Positions 34,389 through 45,045 of a stretch of DNA of 64,000 bases are shown piece by piece; the first letter of the stretch is position 1, and each line of letters starts with the position of its first letter. Both the position numbers and the translations under genes were made by a program. The stretch is taken from the NCBI RefSeq assembly GCF_011612265.2, contig NZ_CP050134.2, positions 1,798,001-1,862,000 of the forward strand, given 5' to 3'. The stretch is from Corynebacterium matruchotii. Lineage in GTDB: Bacteria > Actinomycetota > Actinomycetes > Mycobacteriales > Mycobacteriaceae. The notes under the pieces are model-generated. The model was not told the DNA's origin. It saw nothing but the letters and a program-made list of their open reading frames with translations, and did not search any database.

Positions 34389-36161
34389 CTACCCTTCCAA
34401 CTGCTCCCCCAGCTCCAGCCACCGGGTCTCCAGCTCGTCTAGCTGGTGTTTCAGCTCATCCGCCTGGGCGCCCAGGGTCACAAGTTGGTCCATGTCGGTG
34501 GCGTACGCCGCCATGTCAGCCTCCACCGCGGCCAGCTGGTCGCGGGTCTTCGCTATTTTCCGCTCCACCGCGGCCATTTCCTTTGACAGCCGGCGCATTT
34601 CGCTGCCAGACCGGGGTTTTTCTGACTCCGGTTTGGGTTCCGGCGCCGGCGTGCGGGCGGCGATTGCGTGACGACGCTTCAAATAGTCGTCGATGCCCCC
34701 GGGCAGGTTCGTGAGCTTCCCGTCCCCGAAGAGCGCCCAGGTGGAGTCTGCAATGCGTTCGATCAAATACCGGTCGTGGGAAATCACCACTAGGGTGCCG
34801 GCCCAATTATCCAGCAGGGATTCCAGCTCCTGAAGCGTGTCAATGTCCAGGTCGTTCGTCGGCTCGTCCAACAGCAGCACATTCGGTTCGGACATGAGCA
34901 CCCGGGTGAGCTGCAACCTGCGCCGCTCCCCACCGGACAGGTCTTTGATGGGGGTGCGCTGCCGTTTCGGGCTGAACCCGAGGCGTTCCGCCAGTTGGGC
35001 GGCGCTTAATTCCTTCTTCCCCAACTGCACATAGCTGGCCACTTCCTCCACCGCATCGAGAAGTCGCATGTCGGGGTCTAGGTCGTCGAGTTCCTGCCGC
35101 AACCACCCCAGACGGACGGTACGGCCTTCGATGCGGCGGCCGGCCGCCAGGGGGTATTCCCCGGCGAGGGCGCGCAGCAGGGTGGTTTTGCCCGACCCAT
35201 TGACCCCCACCAGGCCGATGCGCTCCCCGGGGCCGAGACGCCACGTGAGGTCGTCGACAAGCGGGCGACCGTCGGGGGTGTCAATGCGGGCATCCTCCAG
35301 CTCCACCACGATGCGGCCCTGGCGCTGCCGCGAAAACGCCATGAGCTCCACCTTGTCCCGAGGCGGCGGCACGGCGGCAATCAGGGCCTCCGCCGCATCA
35401 ATCCGGTAGCGGGGCTTCGACGTGCGGGCCGGCGCGCCCCGGCGCAGCCACGCCAGTTCTTTCCGCGCCAGATTCTGCCGCCGCTGCTCCATGGCATCCG
35501 CCTGCCGGGACCGCTCCGCCCTGGCGAAGATCCAATCGTTATAGCCGCCCTCGTACGCATCCACCTGGCCGTCGTGCACCTCCCACGTGCGGGTCGCCAC
35601 GGTATCCAGGAACCACCGGTCGTGCGTCACCACCACAACCGAAAGTTTGCGCGATAGCAAATGGTCCGCAAGCCACTGCACCCCCTCAATGTCCAGGTGG
35701 TTCGTGGGTTCGTCCAACACCACCAGGTCCAGCTCCCGCACCAGTGCCGCCGCCAGGTTCACCCGGCGCTGTTCCCCGCCCGACAGCTGCCCCACCTGGG
35801 TATCCAACCCCAGTCGCTCAATGCCCAAGCCGTGAAGCACTTCCCGCACCCGGGCGTTTGACGCCCACTCGTAGGTTTGCAACCCCAATGGCGCCACCAC
35901 CACATCCGCGATGGTGTCCGTGCCGGTGAGCTGCATGCGCTGCGTCACCACCGCCATGCGCAGCGACGAGTTGTGGCTCACCCGGCCCGCATCCGGTTGT
36001 TCCACCCCGGTCAGCACCTCGATCAGGGTGGTTTTCCCGCCGCCGTTGATCCCCACCACCCCAATGCGGTCACCGGATTGCACCCCCAGGCTCACCTTGT
36101 GCAGCAGGGTTTTCAGCCCGAAAGATTTGTCTACGTTCTCCAAATTGATGAGGTTAACCAC
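34389..36161 (-). CDS. ABC-F family ATPase (Uup/EttA-like)
   Basis: A soluble twin-ATPase ABC protein of 590 aa with no membrane part; ABC-F proteins act on ribosomes. The first cassette has Walker A GINGGGKTTL, signature LSGGEQRR and Walker B VVLDEPTNHLDIEG. The second has GVNGSGKTTLL, LSGGERRR and LLLDEPTNDLDID. A linker of about 80 residues lies between them and a Uup-like coiled-coil tail (RRLSKEMAAVERKIAKTRDQ) ends the protein. GTG 36161 directly follows the ispE stop, with GGAG five bases upstream inside the end of ispE, so translation is coupled. Confidence 0.94.
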   Translation of the reverse strand: MVNLINLENVDKSFGLKTLLHKVSLGVQSGDRIGVVGINGGGKTTLIEVLTGVEQPDAGRVSHNSSLRMAVVTQRMQLTGTDTIADVVVAPLGLQTYEWASNARVREVLHGLGIERLGLDTQVGQLSGGEQRRVNLAAALVRELDLVVLDEPTNHLDIEGVQWLADHLLSRKLSVVVVTHDRWFLDTVATRTWEVHDGQVDAYEGGYNDWIFARAERSRQADAMEQRRQNLARKELAWLRRGAPARTSKPRYRIDAAEALIAAVPPPRDKVELMAFSRQRQGRIVVELEDARIDTPDGRPLVDDLTWRLGPGERIGLVGVNGSGKTTLLRALAGEYPLAAGRRIEGRTVRLGWLRQELDDLDPDMRLLDAVEEVASYVQLGKKELSAAQLAERLGFSPKRQRTPIKDLSGGERRRLQLTRVLMSEPNVLLLDEPTNDLDIDTLQELESLLDNWAGTLVVISHDRYLIERIADSTWALFGDGKLTNLPGGIDDYLKRRHAIAARTPAPEPKPESEKPRSGSEMRRLSKEMAAVERKIAKTRDQLAAVEADMAAYATDMDQLVTLGAQADELKHQLDELETRWLELGEQLEG

Positions 36162-37064
36162 TTATTCTCCTTTGAGGTGGGCGCCGCGCGCCGGGCCGGA
36201 TGTGACGGCGGTGTTTCCGCTGAGCGATAGTTCCGCCGCGACTTCCCGGGCGGCGCGAGCGTCTTCGCATAGGAATGCGCAGGTGGGGCCCGACCCGGAA
36301 ACAATGCCGGCGAGCGCCCCGGCGGCCATGCCGGTGTTGAGGGTTGTGCGTAGCTGTGGTTGCAGCGATAGGGCGGCGGCCTGCATGTCGTTATGCAGCA
36401 GGGGGGCGACTTGGTGTGGGTTCCCGGTGCGCAGCGCCCGGCTCAGCGCGGTCACATCTAGGTGGGGGGTGCGGTCAAGTTCGTCGAGTTTGCGGAACAC
36501 GGCCGGGGTGGCGAGGCCGGTGCGAGAGAAGGCAAGAGCCCAGTGGTAGGTGCCCTTTGAGAGGGTGGGAACTAAATGTTCCCCCCGGCCGGTGCCCAAT
36601 GCGGTGCCCCCCACCAGGGTGAAGGGCACATCACTGCCGAGGTCTGCTGCTATGTCTAATAATTCCCCCAATTCGAACTCGTTATCGAGTATTTTATTGG
36701 CGGCGATGAGGGCGGCCGCGGCGTCGGCGCTTCCCCCGGCCATGCCGCCGGCGGTGGGTATTCCCTTGGCAAGGGTGATGCGTACCGCCGGCGGTTGCTG
36801 CGTGGATCGCCCAAACACGATGTCGACGGCCCGCCAGGCGAGGTTGGTGTTGTCCGTGGGCACCCCGGCGGTGGCGCATTCGAGCTCAACCACCCGGCCG
36901 GCCACCCCGGTGTTGGGACTCGCCTCGGTGAGGGTTACGACGTCTCGAAGTTCGAGGGATTGGAATATGCTGACGAGTTCATGGTAACCGTCGTCTCGAA
37001 GCGCCCCCACCCCTAAATGTAGATTGACTTTCCCGTGGGCAATCGCCGTAACTTCTCGCATCAT
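36162..37064 (-). CDS. ispE: 4-diphosphocytidyl-2-C-methyl-D-erythritol kinase
   Basis: A GHMP kinase of the non-mevalonate isoprenoid pathway. The 300-aa protein starts MMREVTAIAHGKVNLHLGVG, with Lys in the substrate site and DGYHELVSIFQSL next. The ATP loop is GIPTAGGMAGGSADAAAALI. LGSDVPFTLVGGTALGTGRG and AGIVSGSGPTCAFL are further family motifs. ATG 37064 follows AGGA by 8 bases; the frame extends upstream without homology. It leads the operon ispE, ABC-F, monooxygenase-like, ppk2. The divergent neighbour is ksgA; in C. glutamicum, as I recall, ksgA lies upstream in the same direction. Confidence 0.94.
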   Translation of the reverse strand: MMREVTAIAHGKVNLHLGVGALRDDGYHELVSIFQSLELRDVVTLTEASPNTGVAGRVVELECATAGVPTDNTNLAWRAVDIVFGRSTQQPPAVRITLAKGIPTAGGMAGGSADAAAALIAANKILDNEFELGELLDIAADLGSDVPFTLVGGTALGTGRGEHLVPTLSKGTYHWALAFSRTGLATPAVFRKLDELDRTPHLDVTALSRALRTGNPHQVAPLLHNDMQAAALSLQPQLRTTLNTGMAAGALAGIVSGSGPTCAFLCEDARAAREVAAELSLSGNTAVTSGPARGAHLKGE

Positions 37065-37263
37065 TATTCTTATCCTAGCGGACACCATCATTATGACGAA
37101 TACCATGTTTCATCGCTATTGATTAGGGATTATGACGCCGCCAAGCACGAGCAATCCGGGCTGCCTCGATCCCGCAACCGTCCCTGGCGCATACTGCCAG
37201 GGGCGGGCCTCGTATCTTGCGGTTATGCCTAAAATCCTGGGTGGGAAGGTAGATTATCTATCC

Positions 37264-38133
37264 ATGACTACTGCACGTCTGCTGGGACCGGCTGATATCC
37301 GCACACTCGCCAGCGAACTCGACATTACCCCCACGAAAAAGCTGGGCCAGAACTTCCTGCATGACCCCAATACGGTCCGCATGATTGTCACGACCGCCCA
37401 GTTCACGGACGTCACTAACCGGCATGTTCTTGAGGTGGGCCCGGGGTTGGGGTCGCTTACTCTGGGGCTTGTGACCGCCTGCGAAAAGGTCACCGCGATC
37501 GAGATTGATCCCCGGTTGGCGGCCCGGCTCCCCCGTACCATCGCTGAATTCGCCCCCGACTATGCGGATCGGCTCACCGTCAGCAATCGGGATGCCCTGA
37601 CGGTTTCCCCCCAGGATATTGACATGTCGACGCCGCCAACGGCATTGGTGGCAAACCTGCCCTATAACGTGTCGGTGCCGATCCTTTTACACCTTCTCGC
37701 GGAATTCCCCAGCATTGCGCGGGTTGTGGTCATGGTGCAGGCGGAGGTTGCCGACCGGTTGGCGGCCCGGCCCGGCACGAAAATTTATGGGGTTCCCAGC
37801 GTCAAGGCCGCATTTTATGGGCAGGTGCGGCGGGCCGGAACGATTGGTAAAAATGTTTTTTGGCCTGCGCCGAAAATTGATTCTGGCCTCGTGTCGATTG
37901 ATTGCACACATCCTTATTCGTCGTCGCTGCGTGACACGGTGTTCCCCCTGATTGATGCCGCATTTCTTCAGCGTCGTAAAACATTGCGCGCAGCATTATC
38001 TGGTGTGTATGGTTCGGCAAGTCAGGCGGAGGAAGCGCTACGACGCGCCCAGATCGACCCCACGCTTCGGGGCGAAAAACTCGACATTTCGGACTTCATC
38101 CGTCTGGCCACCAGCGGGCAATCATCGCGGTAG
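37264..38133 (+). CDS. ksgA: 16S rRNA dimethyladenosine transferase (RsmA/KsgA)
   Basis: Dimethylates two adjacent adenosines in the 3' hairpin of 16S rRNA during 30S maturation. The protein has 289 aa from ATG 37264. SAM-binding motifs are [38 protein letters not shown] and the catalytic [12 protein letters not shown]-terminal [14 protein letters not shown] is also typical. The frame is open for 44 codons upstream, but that part is not conserved. Its orientation is opposite to ispE and rpf2, and a GntR gene and a lipoprotein gene lie between it and rpf2; this looks like a local rearrangement. Its stop is 2 bases from the convergent GntR stop. Confidence 0.95.
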   Translation: MTTARLLGPADIRTLASELDITPTKKLGQNFLHDPNTVRMIVTTAQFTDVTNRHVLEVGPGLGSLTLGLVTACEKVTAIEIDPRLAARLPRTIAEFAPDYADRLTVSNRDALTVSPQDIDMSTPPTALVANLPYNVSVPILLHLLAEFPSIARVVVMVQAEVADRLAARPGTKIYGVPSVKAAFYGQVRRAGTIGKNVFWPAPKIDSGLVSIDCTHPYSSSLRDTVFPLIDAAFLQRRKTLRAALSGVYGSASQAEEALRRAQIDPTLRGEKLDISDFIRLATSGQSSR

Positions 38134-38135
38134 CG

Positions 38136-38834
38136 TCACAGTTGGGCAATGGCCGCCCGCAACGGTGCGTAATGATTCTGCACAGCCTCCCGGTATGCTG
38201 CGGAATCCTTATTTCGTAGCGCCCGCACGATGCTCTCATGGTTTTTGATGGTGCGTTCCGCATCAACGGTGATGGGGATCTCGCAAATGTCGATGAGCTG
38301 CGCATACACCTGCCACATGGCCCCGGCGAGTTCCCGCATTAATGCATTGGACACCGGGCTGAGTAGCGCCGCATGGAATTGTTGATCCTCGTCCATGAAA
38401 CTGCCGTACTCGCTAAACGATGTGCGCATATTCGATGCCAATTGGTTCAGGGAATCCAGAGATTCCTTGGTGTGGGCGGACATGAGCTCGTCAACAACCG
38501 ACAACTCCAAAAATTCTCGGGTGGCGATAACCTCGTGCAGGTGGGCGGCGGTATGGTCCGGGTCTAAGGTGGCACGCAGCACCATTCCCTGCACCATGGG
38601 CGATAGGGTCATGCCGGCCACGAAGGTTCCCTGACCGCGTCGCACCTCCACCACATCCAAAGATTGCAGCGTGCGCATGGCTTCACGCACGGATGATCGG
38701 GAGCAATTGAGTTCGTCGCATAATTCAGTTTCGCTGGGGAGGATGTCACCAGAGGTGAGGCTGTGATCCCGAATATATTGTTGAATTCCTTCAATAGCCG
38801 CTTGGGTGGCACTGAGCGTGATCGGTTTCATCAT
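38136..38834 (-). CDS. GntR-family regulator, FadR subfamily
   Basis: A 232-aa regulator. The N-terminal winged helix (about 5-72) contains LTSGDILPSETELCDELNCS and SRSSVREAMRTLQSLDVVEV plus RRGQGTFVAG, the GntR signature. The C-terminal FCD-type helical domain (about 90-230) has Asp and His residues in the usual metal/ligand positions (EDQQFHAALLSP, NHESIVRALRNKD). ATG 38834 has TTGGAGG about 9 bases upstream. It lies 194 bases downstream of the binding lipoprotein gene on the same strand and may control it; FCD regulators usually sense small carboxylates. Confidence 0.9.
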   Translation of the reverse strand: MMKPITLSATQAAIEGIQQYIRDHSLTSGDILPSETELCDELNCSRSSVREAMRTLQSLDVVEVRRGQGTFVAGMTLSPMVQGMVLRATLDPDHTAAHLHEVIATREFLELSVVDELMSAHTKESLDSLNQLASNMRTSFSEYGSFMDEDQQFHAALLSPVSNALMRELAGAMWQVYAQLIDICEIPITVDAERTIKNHESIVRALRNKDSAAYREAVQNHYAPLRAAIAQL

Positions 38835-39028
38835 GGTATTGATCCTCCAACGGTGTGAAGCAGCGTAGGGCTTAGGTGCGGTGAGAACAGTATTCATGGT
38901 TGCTGATTCCTCGGTTCAGGTGGTACACGCGCACCGGCTGTGGGACGTCCGGCCTGGCGTGCGATTCATGAATGTAAGTACAGGGAGCGGAAATTTGTTC
39001 CCCACACCATCAACCTGGAGTTTTACTA

Positions 39029-40618
39029 TTACCCCCGCAAGCCGACGTCGAGGAAGGACAGCCCGGTTAAAGCAATCGGTTCGAAACCTGTTAATACATC
39101 CGCATCCCAGGCGGAGGGGTTTTTCCGGTGAAATAGGGGATATAGTGGTACTTCGGTGGATAATAGGTCGAAAATTTCGTGCCACAGGTTTTCCTGTTCC
39201 TCACCGGTGGCACGGGCGGCCTGGTCGAGGAGTTCTTGGATCCTGGCGTAAGATTCGGTGCCTTTCCAATGCATGCGGGTGTCGGTCCACCGGTCGGTGG
39301 CATACCACCAGCGCAACAACAGGTCGGCGTCGTTGCCGAACACTGACGGGTCCCCCGGGGCAACCACAATGTCCCAATCATTGGAGTGTTCAATGTAGTC
39401 GTATAATTTGGCGGATTTTTGGGCTTCAAACGTCACGGTCAACCCCAGATCAGTGAGGGATTCCCGCATGATATCGGCGCAGGGTTTCACCCAGTCGTGG
39501 CTGGTGGACAGCATTTTGAGTTTTTTCACACCGGTGTCGGCAAACAGCTGGGTGGCCTTGGCCTTGTCCAGGGTATACACCGTGGCAGCCTTGTGATAGG
39601 AATCGTGTTGTTCTTGGACGAAGCAGGTGGCGGCGGTGGCCTGCCCCAGCATGCCGGTTTTAATGATTTTGTCGATGTCGCAGGAATACATCACACCGTG
39701 CCGGTTTTTCACGTCCCGCATCGCGGAACCGTCACCCTGATTAAACATGACAAAGAGCAGGCCAAACCCCTGGACGGAGTCCACATCGGCGCTGGCCTGA
39801 ACCTGGTCGATGGAAAGGTAGGGGACGGAGTCAATGGCGTCCACCGCTTTGGATTCGATGGCGTGGGTGCGGGTGGAGGCGTTGGGCAAAATCCGCCATG
39901 ACATGCGGCTGGCCTGGGCCGGCTTCGGACCGGTATAATGCGGATTCTTTTCGAACACAAGTGCTGATGATGCTGCGCCGTTGTCCACTAATTTCCACGG
40001 TCCGGTGCCGATGGGCAGTGCGTCAAAATCCTTCCGGTTACGCTCCACCTCTGCCTTGGGCACGATCTTAATGGTTGCCAACCGCTCTTTCAACAGGTTA
40101 AAAGGGTATTTGAGGCGGAAAATGACGGTGGTGGGATCCTTAACCTCCACAGCGTCAATGACGGAAATGAAGGCGGCGTACTGTGAATCGTTCTCCGGGT
40201 CCCGAACCCGTTCGAATGAAAAAACTACATCGTCGGCAGTCACAGCCTTGCCGGTATGAAACGCGGCCCCCTCACGCAGGCTTACTTCATAGGTGACATC
40301 GTCCACATGGCGTGGTTCGTCGGCGGCAAGCGCGGTGTACACGCTCCGATCCGGGGTGGGGCTAATCTCATAAAGTCCTTCCATGGTGTGCCAATTCGCG
40401 GCGATAGTGAGCGCCGATGTAGCGGTCATGGGATCGTACCCACTGGTCCCCAGCTCATAGGATATGGCGGCGGTGATTTCGTCACGGTTACGGCCGTCGG
40501 CGCCTTTGGTGGCGAGGGCGGCCGTTTTTCTATCTATGTTGCTACAGGCGCTGAGCGTGGCGGTTATTCCGGCTGCGGCCCCGATAAGTTTGAAAAAACT
40601 GCGCCGACTTATGGTCAT
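39029..40618 (-). CDS. Orphan ABC transporter substrate-binding lipoprotein (SBP_bac_5 family)
   Basis: A family 5 extracellular solute-binding protein (dipeptide, oligopeptide or nickel type), 529 aa. The signal MTISRRSFFKLIGAAAGITA has a twin-arginine and ends in lipobox LSAC (Cys25), so it is probably a Tat-exported lipoprotein. The family signature is around YEVSLREGAAFHTGKAVTAD and DVVFSFERVRDP. GTGPWKLVDN and DWDIVVAPGDPS follow later. ATG 40618 was chosen for the signal peptide. No permease or ATPase genes are adjacent, so it must serve a distant transporter or have another role. Promoter-region features are listed separately; a GntR gene lies downstream. Confidence 0.9.
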   Translation of the reverse strand: MTISRRSFFKLIGAAAGITATLSACSNIDRKTAALATKGADGRNRDEITAAISYELGTSGYDPMTATSALTIAANWHTMEGLYEISPTPDRSVYTALAADEPRHVDDVTYEVSLREGAAFHTGKAVTADDVVFSFERVRDPENDSQYAAFISVIDAVEVKDPTTVIFRLKYPFNLLKERLATIKIVPKAEVERNRKDFDALPIGTGPWKLVDNGAASSALVFEKNPHYTGPKPAQASRMSWRILPNASTRTHAIESKAVDAIDSVPYLSIDQVQASADVDSVQGFGLLFVMFNQGDGSAMRDVKNRHGVMYSCDIDKIIKTGMLGQATAATCFVQEQHDSYHKAATVYTLDKAKATQLFADTGVKKLKMLSTSHDWVKPCADIMRESLTDLGLTVTFEAQKSAKLYDYIEHSNDWDIVVAPGDPSVFGNDADLLLRWWYATDRWTDTRMHWKGTESYARIQELLDQAARATGEEQENLWHEIFDLLSTEVPLYPLFHRKNPSAWDADVLTGFEPIALTGLSFLDVGLRG

Positions 40619-40688
40619 AATACGGCCTCCTTGGTTCGATAATTCACAATACACTTGCTTATCGACGCCCACCCATGCGGGAAGAATC

Positions 40689-40723
40689 CATTGTGGTGAT
40701 GGCCACAATGAAATACCTAACCT
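40689..40723 (-). promoter_or_regulatory. Palindromic operator-like site upstream of the binding lipoprotein
   Basis: A perfect inverted repeat CATTGTGG-N6-CCACAATG (40689-40710) lies 71-92 bases upstream of the lipoprotein start, adjacent to AGGTTAGGT (40714-40722, minus strand). The latter resembles a half-site of the DtxR consensus. Either the palindrome is an operator (for example for the GntR gene nearby) or it is an RNA hairpin in the leader. No T tract follows it on either strand. Confidence 0.5.
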
Positions 40724-40753
40724 GCTGAACAAAACTAAACTAAATTATTAAGC

Positions 40754-40798
40754 AAAACCGCATCCGAACGATAGGCTAGGTTGTTCGAATGCGGTTTT
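40754..40798. terminator. Bidirectional hairpin terminator after rpf2
   Basis: AAAACCGCATCCGAAC (40754-40769) pairs with GTTCGAATGCGGTTTT (40783-40798), with one bulge-type mismatch. T tracts appear on both strands at the stem ends. It lies just downstream of the leftward rpf2 gene and upstream of the lipoprotein gene. Confidence 0.8.
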
Positions 40799-40846
40799 GT
40801 GGGTTTGTGGCCGGCAACGTATGCACGTCGTCAAGCAAAAACGTGA

Positions 40847-41995
<1,149 letters not shown>

Positions 41996-42018
41996 TTATT
42001 CACTTTCAATAACGATAT

Positions 42019-42036
42019 CTAAGCTTCCTAAGCTTC
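42019..42036. repeat. Tandem 9-mer just upstream of rpf2
   Basis: CTAAGCTTC occurs twice in direct tandem at 42019-42027 and 42028-42036, starting 24 bases upstream of the rpf2 start codon. Each unit contains the palindrome AAGCTT. The 247-base region up to tatD is AT-rich with several -10-like hexamers, so the repeat lies in the leader or promoter. Confidence 0.6.
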
Positions 42037-42242
42037 ACTGTCTACAACAATGTTTATAACAATACGGCAACAAATTAAGTTTGTCGAGATTTTCTCCGGG
42101 AAGCTCCGCCCATATTGGCGTACAATATCCCAATTTTACCACTATAACTTAAATTTTTTTAGGCAAGTCATTCGGGAAAATCTCAGCGACCGGCACAAAA
42201 ATTACAAGACTTTACTTATTGAAACTTCGTGGATCACCTCAC

Positions 42243-43085
42243 TCATGGTTTCGCTATCTGGTAAACCCGATCGAAGTTCGCGGCCACCACCTCCGCCAAC
42301 TTCGCCACCGGCATGGAACGTGCCACAGCCACGCATAAAGCGGTGTGTCCTATGAATGCGGGCTCATTTTTCGCCCCCCGATACGGGACCGGGGTCATAA
42401 ACGGCGCGTCCGTCTCTATCAGGAGTTGGTCGATCGGCACCATAGCCGCGATCTGCCGGAGCTCCTCGTTGTTTTTAAAGGTCACGTTGCCGGCAAAGCT
42501 GAGCACATAGCCGCGGGCGATCGCCTCTTTGGCTACCGCCGTGGGGGAAGAAAAACAATGCAAAATGGTGTATTTCGGACTGGGGGCGTCCCCTAAAACC
42601 CGCAGCAGGTCCGTGTCTGCCTCCCGGTTGTGGATCATTAACGCTTTCTCCGCCGCGACCGCCACATCAATGTGAAACCGGAGTGCCTCCTCCTGCACGG
42701 CCAGAGGGGCGGTATCGTCCGGCCGGTGGCGAATCCAATAGGTGTCTAATCCGGTTTCCCCGATGGCCACGCATTTCGGGTGGGCGGCCATCTCACGCAG
42801 GCGGGCGCGCGCGGCATCATCTAACTCCCGGGCCTTGGTGGGGTGGATGGCGCAGGCAGCCACCACATCTGGGTGCGATTCGGCCGCAGCCAGCGCCAAC
42901 TCGGCCTCCACGAGACCATCGCCGACGGTACAGATGCGCTCCACCCCGGCCGCGTGGGCCCGCGTCACAAACTCGGCGACCGTGGCCGCATCCCGCGCAC
43001 CGCAGGAGGCAAGGTGGGTGTGCGCATCAGTGAGGTGCGCAATATATTCGGCCGGTTCCGGCACTGGGCGGGACTTCTTCGACAT
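42243..43085 (-). CDS. tatD: TatD-family metal-dependent hydrolase
   Basis: A 280-aa TIM-barrel hydrolase with DNase or RNase activity in characterised members. Metal ligands appear in order: TDAHTHLASC (HxH), GETGLDTYW (Glu), MIHNREAD (His), ILHCFSS (His), and ETDAPFMTPVPYRG (Asp). The barrel ends with ANFDRVYQIAKP. ATG 43085 was chosen; it has a short Lys/Pro-rich leader (MSKKSRPVPEP). It is 37 bases downstream of metG in the same leftward operon. The pairing metG-tatD followed by rpf2 is common in corynebacteria. Confidence 0.95.
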   Translation of the reverse strand: MSKKSRPVPEPAEYIAHLTDAHTHLASCGARDAATVAEFVTRAHAAGVERICTVGDGLVEAELALAAAESHPDVVAACAIHPTKARELDDAARARLREMAAHPKCVAIGETGLDTYWIRHRPDDTAPLAVQEEALRFHIDVAVAAEKALMIHNREADTDLLRVLGDAPSPKYTILHCFSSPTAVAKEAIARGYVLSFAGNVTFKNNEELRQIAAMVPIDQLLIETDAPFMTPVPYRGAKNEPAFIGHTALCVAVARSMPVAKLAEVVAANFDRVYQIAKP

Positions 43086-43122
43086 AACTCTGAAGTGTAC
43101 AACCCGCCCCGCCGGAACAGAA

Positions 43123-45015
43123 CTATGCCCTCCCCGATACTGGGGCCCACTCGGGCCCGGTCTCCCCTAATTCTGGATCCAACTTGGCAATGAGTGGCTT
43201 CGGTTTCTGCAACGCTACGCCGGGTTCGACGGAGGTTCGCCGCCAAACCGCCTGCTGGTTGCCGTAATCCCCCATGATGACCGGGTAGGTGCGGCCGGCC
43301 TGGGGCACGCCCACCCCCACCACGTCCACAGGCATGCCGTCGGTCACCTCCACCACCTGGGGGTGGGCCGCCCACACCCCCGTCCGACCCAGGGTTTCGT
43401 GCACCTGCTGGGCAATGTTCGGAATGTAGGGAGTGAGCAGCGTGTTTGCGTCCGATACTACCTGCAGGGCGACCCACAGCACAGTGGCCAAGCGGTCTTC
43501 GAGTGCTGCCACATCCGCCGCATTGGTCGCGGAATCTGTCTCCACCCCGGCCTTGGCAGTTTTTATGGCCTTGGCCAACTTCCAGGGCTGCATCTCGGCG
43601 ACATAGGCGTTGGCCTCCCCCACCACGTGCATGGCGTGAGTGATCCCCTGCTTAAACCGGGAGTGCTGCAACGCCTCCCCCACCACGTCGAATGCTTGTT
43701 CGGCAAGGTCGAGGATTTTTTGGTCGGCTTCGGTCAGTTCCCCGGGAGTGGGTACCTTCCCAAAATTGTTGGCGGCCATGGACACGACCCGGTTAACCAG
43801 GTTGCCCCACCCGTTGGCGAGCTCGTTATTGATGCGGCGAACGAACTCGTCCCAGGTGAAATCTGTGTCTTGGTTTTCCGGACCGGCAACCGCAATGAAA
43901 TAGCGAAGGGGGTCCGGACCGAACTCCTTGAGGAAGTCCTTCACATAGATCACCACGCCCTTGGATGAGGAGAACTTGGACCCAGACATGGTGAGGAATT
44001 CCGAGGACACCACCTCGGTTGGCAGGTTAAGCGCCCCCAGTCGGTGCAGGGTTCCACCCTTGGCACCTTTCCCTTGGTAGCCGAGCAATTCACCGGGCCA
44101 GATTTGGGAGTGGAAGGTGATATTGTCCTTACCCATGAAGTAGTAGGAGGTGGCGGCCGGGTCGGTCCAGAAATCCCGCCAGGCGTCGGGGTTGCCGCTG
44201 CGGTGCGCCCATTCGATAGAGGCAGATAGGTAGCCCACGACGGCGTCGAACCACACGTAGAGTTTCTTCCCTGGATTATCCTCCCAGCCCTCCACGGGGA
44301 TGGGAATGCCCCAGTCAATGTCGCGGCTCATGGCGCGGGGACGAATATCGGACAGCAGGTTGAGGGAGAATTTGAGAACGTTGGGTCGCCAATCGTTCCG
44401 GGTCTGCAACCATGCGGTGAGTTCTTCCGCGAGCGCAGGCAGGTCGAGAAGGAAATGCTCGGTTTCTACAAACTTTGGGGTTTCCCCATTGATTTTAGAG
44501 ACCGGGTTAATGAGATCCGCCGGGTCGAGTTGGTTGCCACAGTTGTCGCACTGGTCGCCGCGGGCCCCATCAGCACCGCAGATGGGACAGGTGCCCTCAA
44601 TATAGCGGTCGGGCAGCGTGCGGCCGGTGGAGGGCGAAATGGCCCCCATGGTGGTTTCTTTCAGCATGTAGCCGTTATCGTACAGGCCCCGGAATAATTC
44701 CTGAACAATGGCGTAGTGGTTACGGGTGGTGGTGCGGGTAAAGAGATCGTAACTTAGCCCCAGGCCAGCCAGGTCTTCGACGATCTGGCGGTTATAGCGG
44801 TCGGCGAGTTCCGTCACGGAGACGCCTTCCTTGTCGGCCTGAACCAAAAGCGGGGTGCCGTGCTCGTCGGTGCCGGAAACCATGAGCACATTTGCCCCGG
44901 TCATGCGTTGGTAGCGGGCGAAGACATCAGAGGGCACGCCAAAACCAGCCACGTGTCCAATATGACGGGGACCGTTGGCATAGGGCCAGGCCACGTTGAC
45001 AAGCACATTATTCAT
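43123..45015 (-). CDS. metG: Methionyl-tRNA synthetase
   Basis: Charges tRNA-Met. The 630-aa class I enzyme has the HIGH-like motif in [19 protein letters not shown]. Its zinc-binding CP domain has two CxxC pairs (CPIC and CDNC, around residues 143-160). The KMSKS-like loop reads [11 protein letters not shown], in which KMSKS becomes KFSSS, typical of the actinobacterial subgroup. The C-terminal anticodon-binding helices end with [12 protein letters not shown]. There is no EMAP/Trbp111-like extension. ATG 45015 is the family start ([14 protein letters not shown]). It is downstream of rsmI by 30 bases. Confidence 0.97.
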   Translation of the reverse strand: MNNVLVNVAWPYANGPRHIGHVAGFGVPSDVFARYQRMTGANVLMVSGTDEHGTPLLVQADKEGVSVTELADRYNRQIVEDLAGLGLSYDLFTRTTTRNHYAIVQELFRGLYDNGYMLKETTMGAISPSTGRTLPDRYIEGTCPICGADGARGDQCDNCGNQLDPADLINPVSKINGETPKFVETEHFLLDLPALAEELTAWLQTRNDWRPNVLKFSLNLLSDIRPRAMSRDIDWGIPIPVEGWEDNPGKKLYVWFDAVVGYLSASIEWAHRSGNPDAWRDFWTDPAATSYYFMGKDNITFHSQIWPGELLGYQGKGAKGGTLHRLGALNLPTEVVSSEFLTMSGSKFSSSKGVVIYVKDFLKEFGPDPLRYFIAVAGPENQDTDFTWDEFVRRINNELANGWGNLVNRVVSMAANNFGKVPTPGELTEADQKILDLAEQAFDVVGEALQHSRFKQGITHAMHVVGEANAYVAEMQPWKLAKAIKTAKAGVETDSATNAADVAALEDRLATVLWVALQVVSDANTLLTPYIPNIAQQVHETLGRTGVWAAHPQVVEVTDGMPVDVVGVGVPQAGRTYPVIMGDYGNQQAVWRRTSVEPGVALQKPKPLIAKLDPELGETGPEWAPVSGRA

Positions 45016-45045
45016 GGTTTTCTAGCTTATCAGGCCTATCACCGG

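Noticed and set aside
41996..42242. ydaO/c-di-AMP riboswitch upstream of rpf2
   Set aside because: Such riboswitches precede rpf genes in some actinobacteria, but the conserved core sequence is not visible in this AT-rich region.
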